Source: an uncultured Lachnospiraceae bacterium (GTDB taxonomy: Bacteria > Bacillota > Clostridia > Lachnospirales > Lachnospiraceae). Taken from it: a DNA stretch of 64,000 bases. Location: NCBI GenBank assembly GCA_947629565.1, contig CANREG010000001.1, forward strand, positions 1 to 64,000, given 5' to 3'. Under the pieces are notes generated by a model. It did no database searches, was not told where the DNA came from, and was given only the letters and a program-made list of their open reading frames with translations. Numbering within the stretch: the first letter of the stretch is position 1; each line of letters begins with the position of its first letter. A program made the position numbers and the translations under genes. This document shows, piece after piece, positions 9,611-19,299 of this stretch.

Positions 9611-10078
9611 ATGAGAAAAAATTATCTAAAAAATCTATATAAAATAATAAATTTAAATTCATCGACAAAGAAAAGATTATTATCTGAGTTAAACAATGAG
9701 ATGGAAGAGCGGGAAAATGCGGGAGAACGCATAGAAGATATAATACAATCTTTGGGCGATATAAACGAGCTTGCTATTGAGTTTGAAGAAGCGTATCCGG
9801 AGGAAAAGATTGTATTTCAAAGAAGAAAGAAAATAATAAATATGACATTAATTATTATTGCAATTATAATGCTGCTGTTGGCATTACATAATGTTGTTTC
9901 ATTTGTTTTTCCTCAACTTAGCATACCGTATATAGCAACGGCATATTCAGGCGGTAATACTTTAAATTTTATCGCATTTAAAATGTCCAATTCCGGAATA
10001 TTGATTAAAATAGTAATCGAAATAATTTTATCTGTGATTTCCTTTGTTATAGTGATGCGTAACACAAAAAAGTTATGA
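9611..10078 (+). CDS. HAAS-type (DUF1700-like) membrane protein, PadR partner
   Basis: MRKNYLKNLYKIINLNSSTKKRLLSELNNEMEER...IEDIIQSLGDINELAIEFEEAYPE plus C-terminal TM helices; immediately downstream of PadR. Confidence 0.7.
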   Translation: MRKNYLKNLYKIINLNSSTKKRLLSELNNEMEERENAGERIEDIIQSLGDINELAIEFEEAYPEEKIVFQRRKKIINMTLIIIAIIMLLLALHNVVSFVFPQLSIPYIATAYSGGNTLNFIAFKMSNSGILIKIVIEIILSVISFVIVMRNTKKL

Positions 10079-10091
10079 AGTCTTAACTGAA

Positions 10092-10166
10092 AACCTTCCG
10101 GGTGTTATGATACCGCTTTACCGGCATGGGTAAGGCCGGCATACATATTCCCGGAAGGTTTTTATG
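10092..10166. terminator. Bidirectional terminator between convergent genes
   Basis: AACCTTCCGGG ... CCCGGAAGGTTTTT. Confidence 0.65.
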
Positions 10167-10179
10167 GTATTTGGTGTAT

Positions 10180-10449
10180 TTAGCTTAAGGGCTTAAATGC
10201 CGCATAGTATCTCTGTTTTGTCTCGTCAACCTTGTTCTGCTGTGCGTCCGGCGTGGGATAGTAGCCCCGCTCATGCATAGAGCAGAATACATCCTGCTGC
10301 ATGGTGTGCTCGTCAGCAAGGATGTCTAACATCGTAGACCGGAGATCCTCGTGTACGCACTCATTGGAATAGGTGTTAAACAGATTGGTGGCTGACTTCT
10401 GTGCAGCTAAAGCATCGCCTAAAATTTCTTTTTCCTGATATAAATCCAT
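10180..10449 (-). CDS. Spore coat protein CotF-like
   Basis: YQEKEILGDALAAQKSATNLFNTYSNECVHEDLRSTMLDILADEHTMQQDVFCSMHERGYYPT. Confidence 0.8.
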   Translation of the reverse strand: MDLYQEKEILGDALAAQKSATNLFNTYSNECVHEDLRSTMLDILADEHTMQQDVFCSMHERGYYPTPDAQQNKVDETKQRYYAAFKPLS

Positions 10450-10459
10450 AATGTCCTCC

Positions 10460-10645
10460 TTAACTTAAATGGTTATAAAGCTTATTAAAATGTGACTGGT
10501 GTCTCTGGGATATGTCTTCCATTTCATTTTTTACGGTTGTGTCTGTGGCATGGCTTGCCAACATCTGGAACTTCTTCACCAGCAATTCTTCTTCGGATAA
10601 TAAATCATTTAATGCAGATAATTCTTTTTCTGATAATTGACTCAT
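10460..10645 (-). CDS. Small CotF-like / ferritin-like spore-associated protein
   Basis: MSQLSEKELSALNDLLSEEELLVKKFQMLASHATDTTVKNEMEDISQRHQSHFNKLYNHL; in tandem with the CotF-like gene. Confidence 0.6.
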   Translation of the reverse strand: MSQLSEKELSALNDLLSEEELLVKKFQMLASHATDTTVKNEMEDISQRHQSHFNKLYNHLS

Positions 10646-10897
10646 ATGCTCTCTCCTTTTAAATTTTGATAGCAATAGTATGAATGGATTTGGGACAGAT
10701 TATGCAAAAAATCATGTAATAAACATAACTAAAAAAGATTTTTAGTCTTTTTATGCTGTAAGCCCCGGTTAAGATTGTGTTTTCAGAGGGATTTTGGTAT
10801 AATTATAAAGCAAATTACATGATTTTTTGGACTGGCAGTGACCTAAGTTATTGGCCGGAAGGGAGTCCGGCTCAGTGTTGATCAAGGAGGAGTCGAT

Positions 10898-11950
10898 ATG
10901 AGTAAAATGACAAGCGTGCAGATGACTACAGGGGGCATGTATGCTCCAAGCGCAGAGCAGGCGGCAAGGCATGCCAAAGATGGGAAAGACAGCGGGAAGA
11001 GAAGTACAGTGTTTGCCGGAGATATGAATTTAAGATCCGACAGTATTTTAGCCAGAAAGCAGAAGGCACAGAGAGAGGCTTTGAAGATTGTTTCCAAGGC
11101 ATTTTCTGATGATTTGGAGACGGATAAGCAGCAGGAGGAACGCTTAAAGAACATTGAAGAGTTAAAGAATAAGAATCTGGAAGGTCAGTCCCAGCTAAAG
11201 GATATTGAGGATATGCAGGGTGCCCTGATGGAGGAGTATGGGATTACTGAAGACAGCCAGGAGTATGAGGATTTACAGTTCATGCGGAAGGTTAAAGATG
11301 CAATGAAGGGTGTTGGGGATACAGAACTGTCAAAGGAAGACCTGACACGCTACAGCGAATTACAGAAGCAGGGCATAACGGAGTATCAGGAACGGGCTCT
11401 ATCCTTAGACAGGGAGGCTGAAAGTATTCAGTCCCAGATGCAGAAGAACCGGAATGAGATTGGAATGGAAGAAGATGCCTACCATGATGTGAAGATGGAA
11501 CGACTTGGTAAGGCGCCTATGGCCGGTGCAAAAGAGGATGCCGAGAAGATTATGGAGGCGGCCGGCAAGGATATTATAGGAGAGTTATTCAAAGAGGCCA
11601 AGGACCATATCGACGAGAAGACAGAAGAGGAACAGGAAAAACAGAAAGAAAAGGCAGAGGAAAAGAAGGAAGAAGAGAAGGAGAAAGCAATCCGGGAGGC
11701 AGAGGAGTTAGAACGGAAGATGTTAATGGAACAGGCGATGAAATCCTCTGACAGCGCAAAGGTGCAGGCGGCAAAGGCCAGGGCGCAGAGCCAGTCTGTT
11801 CAGGAAGTCATAGACGGGCAGGCCATTGACCGGATCAGTACCAATGTGGATAAAACGGCAGAACTTGACAAGGAGCTTCGGGAGATTATGGATAAAATGC
11901 GGCTCTTGCAGGAGGATATTAAGGGTGCGGCAGTTGACGATATGGTGTAG
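10898..11950 (+). CDS. Hypothetical coiled-coil protein, Lys/Glu-rich
   Basis: 350-aa ORF with GGAGG RBS and long charged heptad-like stretches (EEEQEKQKEKAEEKKEEEKEKAIREAEELERK). Confidence 0.75.
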   Translation: MSKMTSVQMTTGGMYAPSAEQAARHAKDGKDSGKRSTVFAGDMNLRSDSILARKQKAQREALKIVSKAFSDDLETDKQQEERLKNIEELKNKNLEGQSQLKDIEDMQGALMEEYGITEDSQEYEDLQFMRKVKDAMKGVGDTELSKEDLTRYSELQKQGITEYQERALSLDREAESIQSQMQKNRNEIGMEEDAYHDVKMERLGKAPMAGAKEDAEKIMEAAGKDIIGELFKEAKDHIDEKTEEEQEKQKEKAEEKKEEEKEKAIREAEELERKMLMEQAMKSSDSAKVQAAKARAQSQSVQEVIDGQAIDRISTNVDKTAELDKELREIMDKMRLLQEDIKGAAVDDMV

Positions 11951-11969
11951 GTGACAATATTCCTGCGAA

Positions 11970-12002
11970 AGAAAAATAGCGGTTTTGTGCCGCTATTTTT
12001 TT
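11970..12002 (+). terminator. Rho-independent terminator
   Basis: AAAAATAGCGG TTTTGTG CCGCTATTTTTTT. Confidence 0.85.
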
Positions 12003-12106
12003 ATGGGAAAATCTTAAGATTTCATAAAGATGAACGGACAGTTCTTGATATATATAGATTGTCGATATAATATGTATGTAGATAATCTATATAAGGAGGG
12101 ATTGTT

Positions 12107-12469
12107 ATGGCGCTTGATAAAAGTCTGGTTTCCGGCAGTACTACGATGCTGCTGTTAAAGCTGCTGTGTGAAAAGGATATGTATGGGTATGAGATGATTG
12201 ATACCCTGAAAGCCCGCTCCCAGAATGTTTTTGAACTGAAGGCGGGAACCCTTTATCCGCTGCTGCATGCCTTAGAGCAGGGGGGCGTATTGACAGTATA
12301 TGAGAAAGAGGTCTCCGGCAAGCTGCGCAAATATTACCATATTACCCGGAAAGGGCGCAGGATTTTTAAGGAGAAGCGGGAGGAATGGGACACCTTTTCC
12401 AAGGCGGTTGCCACTATATTGAACCGGGAGGACAGGATGGCGGGAAAGCGCCTTGCTGCCGCTGATTGA
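12107..12469 (+). CDS. PadR family transcriptional regulator
   Basis: TTMLLLKLLCEKDMYGYEMIDTLKARSQNVFELKAGTLYPLLHALEQGGVL. Confidence 0.93.
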   Translation: MALDKSLVSGSTTMLLLKLLCEKDMYGYEMIDTLKARSQNVFELKAGTLYPLLHALEQGGVLTVYEKEVSGKLRKYYHITRKGRRIFKEKREEWDTFSKAVATILNREDRMAGKRLAAAD

Positions 12470-12484
12470 TAAGGGGGGATTGGA

Positions 12485-13825
12485 ATGAGAGAAACAGAAT
12501 ACATGGAATCTCTGTTGGCGCAGATACAATGTGAAAAGGCGAAAGGAATGATAGAGGCGGAAATCCGCTCTCACATTGAGGACCAAAAGGCGGCTTATAT
12601 GCAGCAGGGCATGAAGGAGGCAAATGCGGAACAGGAGGCGGTAAGGCAGATGGGGGACCCTGTGGAGGCCGGGGCGCGCTTAAACCGGATACACCGCCCG
12701 CTGATGGCCTGGGATTTATTGCTTCTGCCGGTGTTTTTGTCCATTTTAGGTCTGTCAGCGCAATATCTGCTGAACTGTCATTATGCGGAATCCTTTGGGG
12801 GTATGATGCTTTCGCAGGCTATTGTCTATACCGTAATGGGAATAGTGGTAATGCTGGGAGTCGGTTTTTTGGATTATACCTATATAGGAAGATATGCGAA
12901 GGGACTTTATCTGGGGCTGTTTGGAGCGGCAGCTTTGATTACTGTGCTTTGGAGGTTTGGAGGAGGTAGACCGGATAACATAGTTACAAGTATTGCCATG
13001 CTTTATGTGCCGCTGTTTGGCTGTGTGTTATATGGCTACAGGGGAAAAGGTATGGCAGGGATTGTAAAATCCCTGTTGTGGCTCCTGCCTGCCGTAATTA
13101 CGCTGGTGCTTTTTCCCGATACACTGTCTGCCCCGGCAACATTGATTATTATGCTGGCTGATTGGGTAATGCTGTCTGTGGCAGTGGGAAAAAATTGGTT
13201 TGAAGTTCACCATAAATGGATTATTGTGGCAGGTCTGTGGATTGGGCTGATTTTGATTCCCTTTTTTCTATGGGGGATTTTAGCAGCTATAGGGGGAACA
13301 GGGTTTCAAGAGTATTATCTGGCAAGATTTGATAAATGGATACACTTTAGTACATTAGGCTCGGAGTATTGGGGTGGAAATCTTGTACCGGAACTTTTGT
13401 TACAAAACCAATGGATTGGCCCCAACCGCCTGTTAGAAGCCGGACAGTGGACATATACATTGCCTTTAGGACATGATTATGTGTTGGCATATGTTTGTTT
13501 ACATTATGGTATTCTGGCAGCATTGATTTTATCTGGCTTTATATTATTGCTGTTAATCAGGGGATTGTACATTTCCTTACGGCATAAAAATCGGCTTGGC
13601 AGGATGATGGGAGCAGGGGTTGCAACATTGCTCCTAATCCAGTTTGTTTTCTATTTTCTGTGTAATATAGGCATTTTGCCAAGCAGGATCTATTTTCCCT
13701 TTGTAACCGGTGGTGCATCGGGTATGATTGCCAGCTCCGTTTTGCTTGGAATTTTCTTGAGTATTTACCGATATCAGAATATAATAGGGGGAGAGAAAGA
13801 ATTTAACCGACAGGCTGAGAGTTAA
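12485..13825 (+). CDS. HAAS/permease-prefix domain fused to a FtsW/RodA/SpoVE-like membrane region
   Basis: N-terminal IEAEIRSHIEDQKAAYMQQGMKEANAEQEAVRQMGDPVEAGARL; multi-TM with GHDYVLAYVCLHYGILAAL and LCNIGILPSRIYFPFVTGGASGMIA resembling FtsW/RodA signatures. Confidence 0.75.
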   Translation: MRETEYMESLLAQIQCEKAKGMIEAEIRSHIEDQKAAYMQQGMKEANAEQEAVRQMGDPVEAGARLNRIHRPLMAWDLLLLPVFLSILGLSAQYLLNCHYAESFGGMMLSQAIVYTVMGIVVMLGVGFLDYTYIGRYAKGLYLGLFGAAALITVLWRFGGGRPDNIVTSIAMLYVPLFGCVLYGYRGKGMAGIVKSLLWLLPAVITLVLFPDTLSAPATLIIMLADWVMLSVAVGKNWFEVHHKWIIVAGLWIGLILIPFFLWGILAAIGGTGFQEYYLARFDKWIHFSTLGSEYWGGNLVPELLLQNQWIGPNRLLEAGQWTYTLPLGHDYVLAYVCLHYGILAALILSGFILLLLIRGLYISLRHKNRLGRMMGAGVATLLLIQFVFYFLCNIGILPSRIYFPFVTGGASGMIASSVLLGIFLSIYRYQNIIGGEKEFNRQAES

Positions 13826-13838
13826 AGGGGAACAAAAG

Positions 13839-14816
13839 ATGTACCATTTCATTGTCAATCCGACAGCCTCCTCCGGAAAGGGGATGGCTGTCTGGAAAAA
13901 AACGGAGCGGATATTAAAGCGGGAGCAGGTGGAGTATGAGGCACACATTTTAAAGAGTGCCGGGGAAGTAACCAGGCTGGTAAGCGACCTTACCGGTCAT
14001 AAGGAAAATTCTGATGACGAGACTAGTTTACATAACACATCACAAACCCGGCAGGAAAATGTGCATCTGGTAGTGCTTGGCGGGGATGGCACTTTAAATG
14101 CTGTCTTAAATGGCATTGTTTCCTTCAAGCATACCATACTTTCCTGTATCCGCACCGGTTCCGGCAATGATTTTGCAAGGAACATGAAAGTTTCTAAAAG
14201 TACGGCAGCAGCATTAGGGCATTTGTTGAAAAATCCTAAAGAATATACGCTGGACTATGGAGAGGTATTTTATGAACCGGAGGGCAGTGGCGGATTTTCC
14301 AGCAGACGGTTTTTAATCAGCAGCGGCGTGGGCTATGATGCGGATATATGCGAGGAAGTCAGCCGCAGTCGGTTAAAGACAGTTTTAAATAAAGTTCATT
14401 TGGGAGAGATGGTGTATGTGGCAATCGGCATACGGCAGATTTTTACAAGGAAGGCAGTAAATGCAGTGCTGAGTCTGGATGAAGAGGACATCCAGGTTCC
14501 GGGACTGTTTTTTGTGGCGGGAATGAATCATGAGCGAGAAGGGGGCGGCGTTCCCTTCTGCCCGGATGCCGATCCTACAGATGGACTTTTGGATGTGTGC
14601 ATGGTAAGGGATATGCCGGCATGGAAGCTGCTGCTGGCGGTTCTTTTGGTCTATGGAAAAAAGCATTTGCTCTTTCACAAGGTTTCTGCCTATCGGTGCC
14701 AACGGCTGACGGTACGGACAGATGAACCCCAGTGGTTTCATTTTGACGGGGAAACTCCATGCAGGGTGCGGCAGGTGGAAATGGAATGTAAAGCAGGTCT
14801 GCGCTTTCGCATGTAA
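13839..14816 (+). CDS. Diacylglycerol kinase / YegS-like lipid kinase
   Basis: MYHFIVNPTASSGKG; LVVLGGDGTLNAVLNGI; TGSGNDFARNM. Confidence 0.9.
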   Translation: MYHFIVNPTASSGKGMAVWKKTERILKREQVEYEAHILKSAGEVTRLVSDLTGHKENSDDETSLHNTSQTRQENVHLVVLGGDGTLNAVLNGIVSFKHTILSCIRTGSGNDFARNMKVSKSTAAALGHLLKNPKEYTLDYGEVFYEPEGSGGFSSRRFLISSGVGYDADICEEVSRSRLKTVLNKVHLGEMVYVAIGIRQIFTRKAVNAVLSLDEEDIQVPGLFFVAGMNHEREGGGVPFCPDADPTDGLLDVCMVRDMPAWKLLLAVLLVYGKKHLLFHKVSAYRCQRLTVRTDEPQWFHFDGETPCRVRQVEMECKAGLRFRM

Positions 14817-14959
14817 TAAACATTTATTTTTTGGCAATACTCTCAATAGGCATTTGCAAAACGCTTGTATGTCTCCTATGCGGTGTCTTTACGCAAACGG
14901 ACAACAGGCAGATAGTTTGCACCTGCCGGATAACCTTAAAAGCAGGGAGGGTAAGGCCG

Positions 14960-16129
14960 ATGGCAGCAGGACAACCAGGTACACTTTTAATACCGGCGGT
15001 GTTAGACGCCCATATGCCGCTGTTAAAATACGCATTTTATTTTGAAGATTATACCCCTGTGGTAATCGGGGAAAGAGAGGGCATTGCGGAAACGGGGCTT
15101 CGCTATGTCCATGACCGAATCTGCTATCCCGGCCTTTTGATGGCGGGGCAGATAATAAAGGCGCTGCAAAGCGGCGATTATAAGGTGGAACAGACGGCTG
15201 TGCTGGGACCTCAGTTTTTAGGGGGCTGTTTAAATGGAGCCTTTCCGTCCGTTTTAAAAAGGGCGTTGGAAGATGCGGGTTTTCAGGATATAGAGGTGCT
15301 TTCCTTAGATGGGGCGGGAAAAAGCAGGGCGCTTCCCATTTCAACGGAGATGTTTCTGCGGGCGGTGGCGGCATTTTTCTATGGGGACCTTCTGATGCTT
15401 TTGCGCAATCAGACGGCTCCGTACGAAAAGCAGGAGGGGCTTACGGAAATGCTGACGGCCTACTGGGTGCAGGTGTTGTCGCAGGACCTTCGCTGGGGCG
15501 CCCTGTCCGAGACGGATATGGAAAGGCGGTTTTTAGAGATTGCCGCGGATTATGCCAGGCTTGAACTGACAGGGCAAAAAAGGCAGAAGGTAGGAATTAC
15601 CGGGGAACTGTATGTGAAATACTGCCGCATGGGAAACCGGGAACTGGAGAAAAGCCTTCAAAAAATGGGTTGTGAGTATTACATCAACGGCATTACTTGG
15701 TACATTTTATATTTTATGGAGGGGCGTTCGGCTTTTTTGAAAAACGACAGCTTTCATCAGCTTTACCGGCATATTCTGCGGTTACAGAAAAAACTGGTAC
15801 AGGCCCTTAGGGAACAGGGATTTTGCTGTCTGGACGCTTATGATGTCTTCCGGAACAATGCGGCGGAATACATGGGGATTAAGAACAATGCAGGAGACGG
15901 CTGGCTGATGGGAGCGGAGTTTATTAATTTGGCGAAGGCCGGATACCGGGCGATAATATGCGGACAACCTTCCGGCTGTCCGGTAAGCGCCGTATGCGGA
16001 AAGGGGCTGTACGCCTCCCTTCACAGGAAGCTTTCAGAGGTGCAGTATGTAAGTCTTGACTATGATGCGGAGCAAGACTGTTTATCTGTGGAGAAACGGA
16101 TTCAGGCATTTTTGGCCGGATGCCGGTAA
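14960..16129 (+). CDS. Standalone 2-hydroxyacyl-CoA dehydratase (HgdB/D)-like protein without activase domains
   Basis: LLIPAVLDAHMPLLKYAFYFEDYTPVVIGEREGIAETGLRYVHDRICYPGLLMAGQIIKAL; GWLMGAEFINLAKAGYRAIICGQPSGCPVSAVCGKG; AGGGAGG RBS before ATG 14960. Confidence 0.65.
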   Translation: MAAGQPGTLLIPAVLDAHMPLLKYAFYFEDYTPVVIGEREGIAETGLRYVHDRICYPGLLMAGQIIKALQSGDYKVEQTAVLGPQFLGGCLNGAFPSVLKRALEDAGFQDIEVLSLDGAGKSRALPISTEMFLRAVAAFFYGDLLMLLRNQTAPYEKQEGLTEMLTAYWVQVLSQDLRWGALSETDMERRFLEIAADYARLELTGQKRQKVGITGELYVKYCRMGNRELEKSLQKMGCEYYINGITWYILYFMEGRSAFLKNDSFHQLYRHILRLQKKLVQALREQGFCCLDAYDVFRNNAAEYMGIKNNAGDGWLMGAEFINLAKAGYRAIICGQPSGCPVSAVCGKGLYASLHRKLSEVQYVSLDYDAEQDCLSVEKRIQAFLAGCR

Positions 16130-16140
16130 GGAGTGGTGGT

Positions 16141-16923
16141 ATGAGGGAATTTTTTCAATTTGAAACAGAGGTGCCTGCGGGCAGCGGATTTACCCTGTTT
16201 GGGACCGGACATCTGCTGTGGCTTTTGGGAATCGGCATTTTTGTGGCGGTGGTTGGAATGTGGTATATGCGCCAGACGGATAAGGTGCAGCGCAGGGTAG
16301 AGCAGTGTATCGGCATTTTATTTCCCCTTCTTTCTTTTTACCGGGACGGCGTGCTGATGCTGACCGGACATTTTGACCGGGGGTTTCTGCCCTTTCACCT
16401 TTGTAGCATGGCGTTGTGGATTGCCGTAATTTATGTGTGGACCGGCAGCCGGTTTTTCGGCATTGTCTATGTACTGCTGTGCGTTCCCGGCGCCTTAGGA
16501 GCTTTGCTGTTTCCTGACTGGAGTGCCTATCCGTTTTTCAATTACATGTGTATCCATGGCTTTGTCGCCCATGGGCTGATTGTGGGCTTTGGCGTGTGGC
16601 TGGTGATGAGCGGGCAGCTGGTGCCAAGGTGGCGGGATTTCTGGATGCCTTTTGTGTTCGGGGTGGCTGGCTTTATCCTGATTCCCAGACTCAATCATGC
16701 GCTGGGGACGAATTACTGGTTTTTGTCCCGGCCTTCTAAGGGCTCGCCCATGGTCTTTATTATGGATATTACAGGGGAGCAGTGGTATATGCCAGGGTAT
16801 TTTTTGTTCTGTACGCTGGTAGTGGTAGTGTGGCAGTGTATCATTAAGCTGTTTTATGCGATAGCGGATAAATGGGAAAGAATGAAAATGGTAAATACGG
16901 AGAAAAAATTAGGTTCTATTTAG
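16141..16923 (+). CDS. TIGR02206/YwaF-like integral membrane protein
   Basis: FTLFGTGHLLWLLGIGIFV...LPFHLCSMALWIAVIYV...NALGTNYWFLSRPSKGSPM-type architecture. Confidence 0.75.
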   Translation: MREFFQFETEVPAGSGFTLFGTGHLLWLLGIGIFVAVVGMWYMRQTDKVQRRVEQCIGILFPLLSFYRDGVLMLTGHFDRGFLPFHLCSMALWIAVIYVWTGSRFFGIVYVLLCVPGALGALLFPDWSAYPFFNYMCIHGFVAHGLIVGFGVWLVMSGQLVPRWRDFWMPFVFGVAGFILIPRLNHALGTNYWFLSRPSKGSPMVFIMDITGEQWYMPGYFLFCTLVVVVWQCIIKLFYAIADKWERMKMVNTEKKLGSI

Positions 16924-16970
16924 ATTTCTTTTCCCATATACTTCTATGAGTAATGATTGGGAGCGCCGGA

Positions 16971-17588
16971 ATGCTTAATTTCTTATGGGCGGGCATGGTC
17001 TTAATCGGTATTATTGTGGCGGCCTTTCAGGGAAATTTAGGGGCGGTATGCGAGGGAGTGATCGCCTCCTCGAAGGAGGCTGTGGAGCTGCTCTTTGTCA
17101 TGGCCGGGGTGGTCAGCATGTGGAACGGAATGTTATACATTGCAAAAAATTCCGGTCTGATTAACTTGCTGACCGAAAAAATGCGTCCCCTGCTCCGGTT
17201 CCTTTTTCCCAAACTTCCTGCCGGCCATAAAGCAGCCGGGTACATATCCGCCAATTTCATTGCCAATATCTTAGGCCTTGGCTGGGCCTGTACCCCTACC
17301 GGCCTGCAAGCCATGGAGGCGTTAAAGGAGCTTGAGCAGGAGCGGGGAAATGACCCGGCTGTTGCCAGTAACGAAATGTGTACCTTTCTCTTGTTAAATA
17401 TTTCTTCTTTGCAGCTAATTCCCATAAATATGATTGCTTACCGGAGCCAGTACGGCAGTGCGGCCCCGGTGTCAGTGGCGGGCCCCGCCCTCCTTGCTAC
17501 GGCGGTTACTACGGTGGCGGCGTTGATAATATGTAAACTCATGTGCGGCGTTTCCATGCGCGGTGTTTCCCATAGAAAAAAGGAATAG
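16971..17588 (+). CDS. spmA: Spore maturation protein A (nucleoside recognition/Gate family)
   Basis: AVELLFVMAGVVSMWNGMLYIAKNSGLINLLTEKMRPLLRFLFPKLPAGHKAAGYISANFIANILGLGWACTPTGLQAMEALKELE. Confidence 0.9.
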   Translation: MLNFLWAGMVLIGIIVAAFQGNLGAVCEGVIASSKEAVELLFVMAGVVSMWNGMLYIAKNSGLINLLTEKMRPLLRFLFPKLPAGHKAAGYISANFIANILGLGWACTPTGLQAMEALKELEQERGNDPAVASNEMCTFLLLNISSLQLIPINMIAYRSQYGSAAPVSVAGPALLATAVTTVAALIICKLMCGVSMRGVSHRKKE

Positions 17589-17597
17589 GAGGCGGCT

Positions 17598-18134
17598 ATG
17601 GTTCAGATTCTTAATTTTCTCTCAGTCTTTATGATTCCCCTGGTCATTTTTTATATTGTGGGTTATGGGCTGATGGCGGGGCGGCCTGTCTTTGAGGACT
17701 TTTTAGAGGGCGGTAAAAACGGCTTTCAGATTATTGTGGAGATTGCCCCTACCATTGTGGGACTGATGGTGGCAGTGGGAGTGTTAAGAACCTCCGGCAC
17801 CTTAGAACTGATCGGGGAGTTGTTAAAACCGGTTGCCGGACTCTTTCATATTCCGGCGGAAATCATTCCTTTAAGCATTGTAAAAATGTTCTCCGCTTCC
17901 GGGGCAAACGGGCTTTTGTTCGATTTGTTTAAGGAGTTCGGTACGGATTCCTATATTGGCATGTCGGCCTCTATCCTGCTCAGCTGTACGGAAACGCTGT
18001 TTTATACGGTATCCGTATATTTTATGAGCATTGGCGTCAGCCGATCCCGCTGGAGCGTGCCGGCAGGGATTTTTATTGCCGTCTTAAGCCTGTTTGTCAG
18101 CGTATGGATTGCAGGGGGATATATTCCTTCTTGA
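17598..18134 (+). CDS. spmB: Spore maturation protein B
   Basis: FEDFLEGGKNGFQIIVEIAPTIVGLMVAVGVLRTSGTLELIGELLKPV; directly follows spmA. Confidence 0.9.
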   Translation: MVQILNFLSVFMIPLVIFYIVGYGLMAGRPVFEDFLEGGKNGFQIIVEIAPTIVGLMVAVGVLRTSGTLELIGELLKPVAGLFHIPAEIIPLSIVKMFSASGANGLLFDLFKEFGTDSYIGMSASILLSCTETLFYTVSVYFMSIGVSRSRWSVPAGIFIAVLSLFVSVWIAGGYIPS

Positions 18135-18195
18135 TTTTGGGCAGGGATATGTTAAAATACAGATATATCTTTGATGAGACAGAGGAGGAAGTGCT

Positions 18196-18729
18196 ATGCA
18201 GGATCGTTGCGGCATTGACAGTTATGTGAGGAGTATTCCGGATTTTCCCGAACCGGGGATTATTTTCCGGGATGTGACCTCCATTATACAGAGCCCGGAG
18301 GGATTAAAAAAGTCCATTGACGGGCTGGTGGAGAGCCTTAAGGGACTGGATTTTAATGTGGTTGTCGGACCGGAGTCCCGGGGCTTTATTTTTGGTGTGC
18401 CTGTGGCCTATGCTCTTGGCAAGGGCTTTGTACCGGTGCGGAAAAAGGGAAAGCTGCCCTGTGAGACGTTGGAAAAGGAATATGCGTTAGAATATGGAAC
18501 CGCTGTAATTGAGATTCATAAGGACGCTATCCGGCCGGGAGATAAGGTCGTGGTGGTAGATGACCTGATTGCCACCGGCGGGACCATTGAGGCGATAACC
18601 GAGATGATTGAGGAGTTGGGCGGCGAAGTGGTAAGACTTCAGTTTGTTATGGAGCTGGCAGGACTTAACGGCCGGGAACGTCTTCATCAGTATGACCTGG
18701 ACTCCCTTTTAATATATGACGGCAAATAA
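18196..18729 (+). CDS. apt: Adenine phosphoribosyltransferase
   Basis: IPDFPEPGIIFRDVTSIIQSPEG; VVGPESRGFIFGVPVAYALGKGFVPVRKKGKLP; VVVVDDLIATGGTI. Confidence 0.96.
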   Translation: MQDRCGIDSYVRSIPDFPEPGIIFRDVTSIIQSPEGLKKSIDGLVESLKGLDFNVVVGPESRGFIFGVPVAYALGKGFVPVRKKGKLPCETLEKEYALEYGTAVIEIHKDAIRPGDKVVVVDDLIATGGTIEAITEMIEELGGEVVRLQFVMELAGLNGRERLHQYDLDSLLIYDGK

Positions 18730-18807
18730 TTGGTATATGACGGCAGATTAATTGAAATAATTCATAAAAAAGGGTACAATAATCATATGGAAAGGGAGGT
18801 ATGGAGA

Positions 18808-19257
18808 ATGCAACTGATATGTTGGTTATTATTAGCCGCAATCTTTATCGTGATTGAGATTATCACATTGGGGCTTACGACGATCTGGTTTGCCGGCGGC
18901 GCTTTTGTGGCTGCCATTGCAGCGGCCTGCGGCGCCAATCTGGTGATTCAGATTATATTGTTTGTCGTGGTTTCCGTAGTGCTTTTATTCCTCACAAGGC
19001 CGATTGCAGTGAAGCATTTGAACGCCAATACGGAAAAGACCAATGCAGAGGCGTTGGTGGGCGCTAAGGCAGTGGTTTTGGAGGAGATTAACAACCTAAA
19101 GGAGACCGGTAAAGCGAAGGTGAACGGAATGGAATGGACGGCAAGGGCCAAATCCGACGATGAGATTATTCCCGTTGACAGTATGGTTACGATTACAGAA
19201 ATCAGCGGCGTAAAGCTCATAGTTGAAAAGGCGGCGGACGCCGTTTCGGAGAGTTAA
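18808..19257 (+). CDS. NfeD family protein
   Basis: MQLICWLLLAAIFIVIEIITLGLTTIWFAGGAFVA + C-terminal OB-like region; next to SPFH gene. Confidence 0.87.
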   Translation: MQLICWLLLAAIFIVIEIITLGLTTIWFAGGAFVAAIAAACGANLVIQIILFVVVSVVLLFLTRPIAVKHLNANTEKTNAEALVGAKAVVLEEINNLKETGKAKVNGMEWTARAKSDDEIIPVDSMVTITEISGVKLIVEKAADAVSES

Positions 19258-19299
19258 GAGAACGAATTAAAAAATGAAACAGAAAAGGAGATGAATCAT

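Noticed and set aside
14722-15045. 107-aa ORF overlapping dagK and the dehydratase-like gene
   Set aside because: Out-of-frame overlap with two well-supported genes.
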